A stretch of DNA of 64,000 nt from Amycolatopsis bartoniae (GTDB lineage: Bacteria; Actinomycetota; Actinomycetes; Mycobacteriales; Pseudonocardiaceae). Below are positions 63,106-64,000 of the stretch, one piece after another. Position 1 is the stretch's first letter. Each line of letters starts with the position of its first letter. The notes under the pieces were generated by a model. The model had not been told where the DNA came from. It searched no databases and was given only the letters and a program-made list of their open reading frames with translations. A program made the position numbers and the translations under genes. The stretch spans positions 563,501 to 627,500 of the forward strand of contig NZ_JACHWH010000003.1 in the NCBI RefSeq assembly GCF_014191255.1, given 5' to 3'.

Positions 63106-63491
63106 TCGCGGCCGTCCTCGGTCGAGCAGGTGGCGGTGGCGACGGAGGCGGGCTCGCTGCCGCACGTCCACTCGCCGACCGCGATCGGGCCGGCGCCGTC
63201 GGGGCTCGCGGCCGCGGCCGGGGTCACGCGCGCGAAATACTGCGTCAGCAGCGTGACCGCCTCCGCGCACTCGACCTCGCCCAGGCGGATCACCACCTTC
63301 GCCTCGTCGCCGTCCCCGGTGGGCACGGTGCCGCACGGGACGTCCTGCGTGGGCGGTTCGGCGAGCACGGCCTCCGCGCCGCCGGTGACGACGGGCAGGG
63401 GCGCCGGGGCGGGCTGGCTGCCGCAGGCACTGAGCGTGAGCACGCACGCGGCGGCAGAACCGATCGAGCGAAGCAGGAACTTTCCGGGCAC
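63081..63491 (-). CDS. small Cys-rich lipoprotein, paralogue of the next gene
   Basis: 136 aa. Signal peptide with lipobox LSAC (about residues 19-22) so anchored outside the membrane. Mature part has VPCGTV, EVECAEAVTLL, VGEWTCGSEPAS and ATATCSTEDG, that is four Cys that can form two disulfides. GTG 63491. No known domain. Shares its Cys pattern with the gene 23 bp upstream, so the pair arose by tandem duplication. Confidence 0.72.
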   Translation of the reverse strand: MPGKFLLRSIGSAAACVLTLSACGSQPAPAPLPVVTGGAEAVLAEPPTQDVPCGTVPTGDGDEAKVVIRLGEVECAEAVTLLTQYFARVTPAAAASPDGAGPIAVGEWTCGSEPASVATATCSTEDGREVAAEPAR

Positions 63492-63514
63492 GGGGGATTC
63501 CTCAGGGAGCAGGG

Positions 63515-63982
63515 TCACTCGGTCACGACGCCGGCGAACACCGTCTGGTCCTGCCGGCTGCAGGTGGTGCCGCCCTGGGACGCGGGCGGGCCGGAGACGC
63601 ACAGCCAGCCGTCGACGGTGGCGCTCGCGGGCTGGTCCGAGCCCGCGGGCTGGCGGCCGGCAAGCTGGGCCTGGAAGCGGGCGACCAGCTGGTTCGCCTC
63701 GTCGCACGGCAGGTTCGGGGTGGGCAGGACCTGGAGGGTGAGGCCGCTGGCCGCGGCGACGGTGCCGCAGTCGTCCTGCGCCGACCGGCTCCCGGGTGCG
63801 GGGCTCGTGGTGGTCACGGGGGCGAGGGCTCGCGCGGCCGGAGGCTCGGAGCTGCCGGGCGCGGGGGCGGCGGGGCGCGGGGTCGCGACCTGGACGACGG
63901 GGTCGTCGTCCCGCGTGCTGCAGCCGGCCGCGGCGAGCAGGAGCAGGGCTCCCGCGGCGAACCGGCCTGGTCCGGCACCCAT
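63515..63982 (-). CDS. small Cys-rich lipoprotein
   Basis: 155 aa. Lipobox AAGC at about 18-21, then a Pro/Ala/Thr-rich linker (residues 30-65), and a C-terminal domain with DDCGTVAAASG, NLPCDEANQLVARF, VDGWLCVSGPPAS and GTTCSRQDQ. The four Cys and the W-x-C spacing match the downstream lipoprotein. Function unknown; similar sets in actinobacteria are lipoproteins of unknown role. The start ATG lies 18 bp from the window edge, so its promoter is out of view. Confidence 0.72.
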   Translation of the reverse strand: MGAGPGRFAAGALLLLAAAGCSTRDDDPVVQVATPRPAAPAPGSSEPPAARALAPVTTTSPAPGSRSAQDDCGTVAAASGLTLQVLPTPNLPCDEANQLVARFQAQLAGRQPAGSDQPASATVDGWLCVSGPPASQGGTTCSRQDQTVFAGVVTE

Positions 63983-64000
63983 CCCGTGGTCTCCCCTCGT

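Overview
The window is about 70% GC. It has frequent GTG starts, 1- to 14-bp gene overlaps, a DNA polymerase I / ribosomal protein S1 neighbourhood, an ANTAR response regulator, F420-type LLM oxidoreductases and many fatty-acid or steroid-like catabolic genes. This points to a Pseudonocardiales actinomycete, with an Amycolatopsis-like genome as the best guess. The genus is an inference from gene content, not from a search.

Layout. (1) 1-12.2 kb is catabolic: a truncated ADP-forming acyl-CoA synthetase, a drug-type MFS exporter, and two divergent gene sets around a promoter at about 7.4 kb. The leftward set is SDR, SDR, DUF35, lipid-transfer thiolase and PHP. The rightward set is two acyl-CoA dehydrogenases, a MaoC hydratase and a secreted hydrolase. 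Together they resemble a beta-oxidation module that ends in a retro-aldol cleavage. (2) 12.3-14.65 kb holds an XRE/MmyB-like regulator divergent from a SnoaL-like protein and an MDR oxidoreductase. (3) 14.66-28.35 kb is a decayed integrative element of lower GC. Its left end is rubble: a replication-relaxation/NlpC chimera, a T4SS ATPase, a serine recombinase tail and a GNAT gene. Its cargo is an intact type I restriction-modification system (hsdR-hsdM-hsdS) facing a GmrSD-like DUF262 nuclease. Its right end is a large serine recombinase whose reading frame runs through a terminator and antisense through a tRNA-Leu(CAA). (4) 28.4-46.2 kb is conserved core: tRNA-Leu, pdtaR-like ANTAR regulator, a five-gene branched-chain amino-acid-type ABC transporter, polA, a SUKH protein, a TetR / YhgE-Pip / degenerate ABC ATPase operon with a perfect 24-bp operator, a GNAT and methyltransferase pair, and rpsA. 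(5) 46.2-56.5 kb has a repeat-rich spacer, folP2-like, regulators, a meta-cleavage lower-pathway pair (aldolase and acetaldehyde dehydrogenase), an LLM oxidoreductase, an MFS carrier and a PLP decarboxylase. (6) 56.5-58.25 kb is a zinc-independent (Zur-type) alternative ribosomal protein cluster caught in decay. L32, L28 and L33 are intact, while L31B, the MRF GTPase, S14 and S18 carry deletions or frameshifts. (7) 58.3-64 kb has siroheme synthase, a hydrolase, an enoyl-CoA hydratase/isomerase, an acyl-CoA ligase and two tandem paralogous lipoproteins.

The two parts most worth attention are the piecemeal erosion of the alternative ribosomal protein cluster, and the defence-carrying element whose recombinase frame is fused into the tRNA-Leu locus. 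All calls come from reading the sequence. No similarity search was run.
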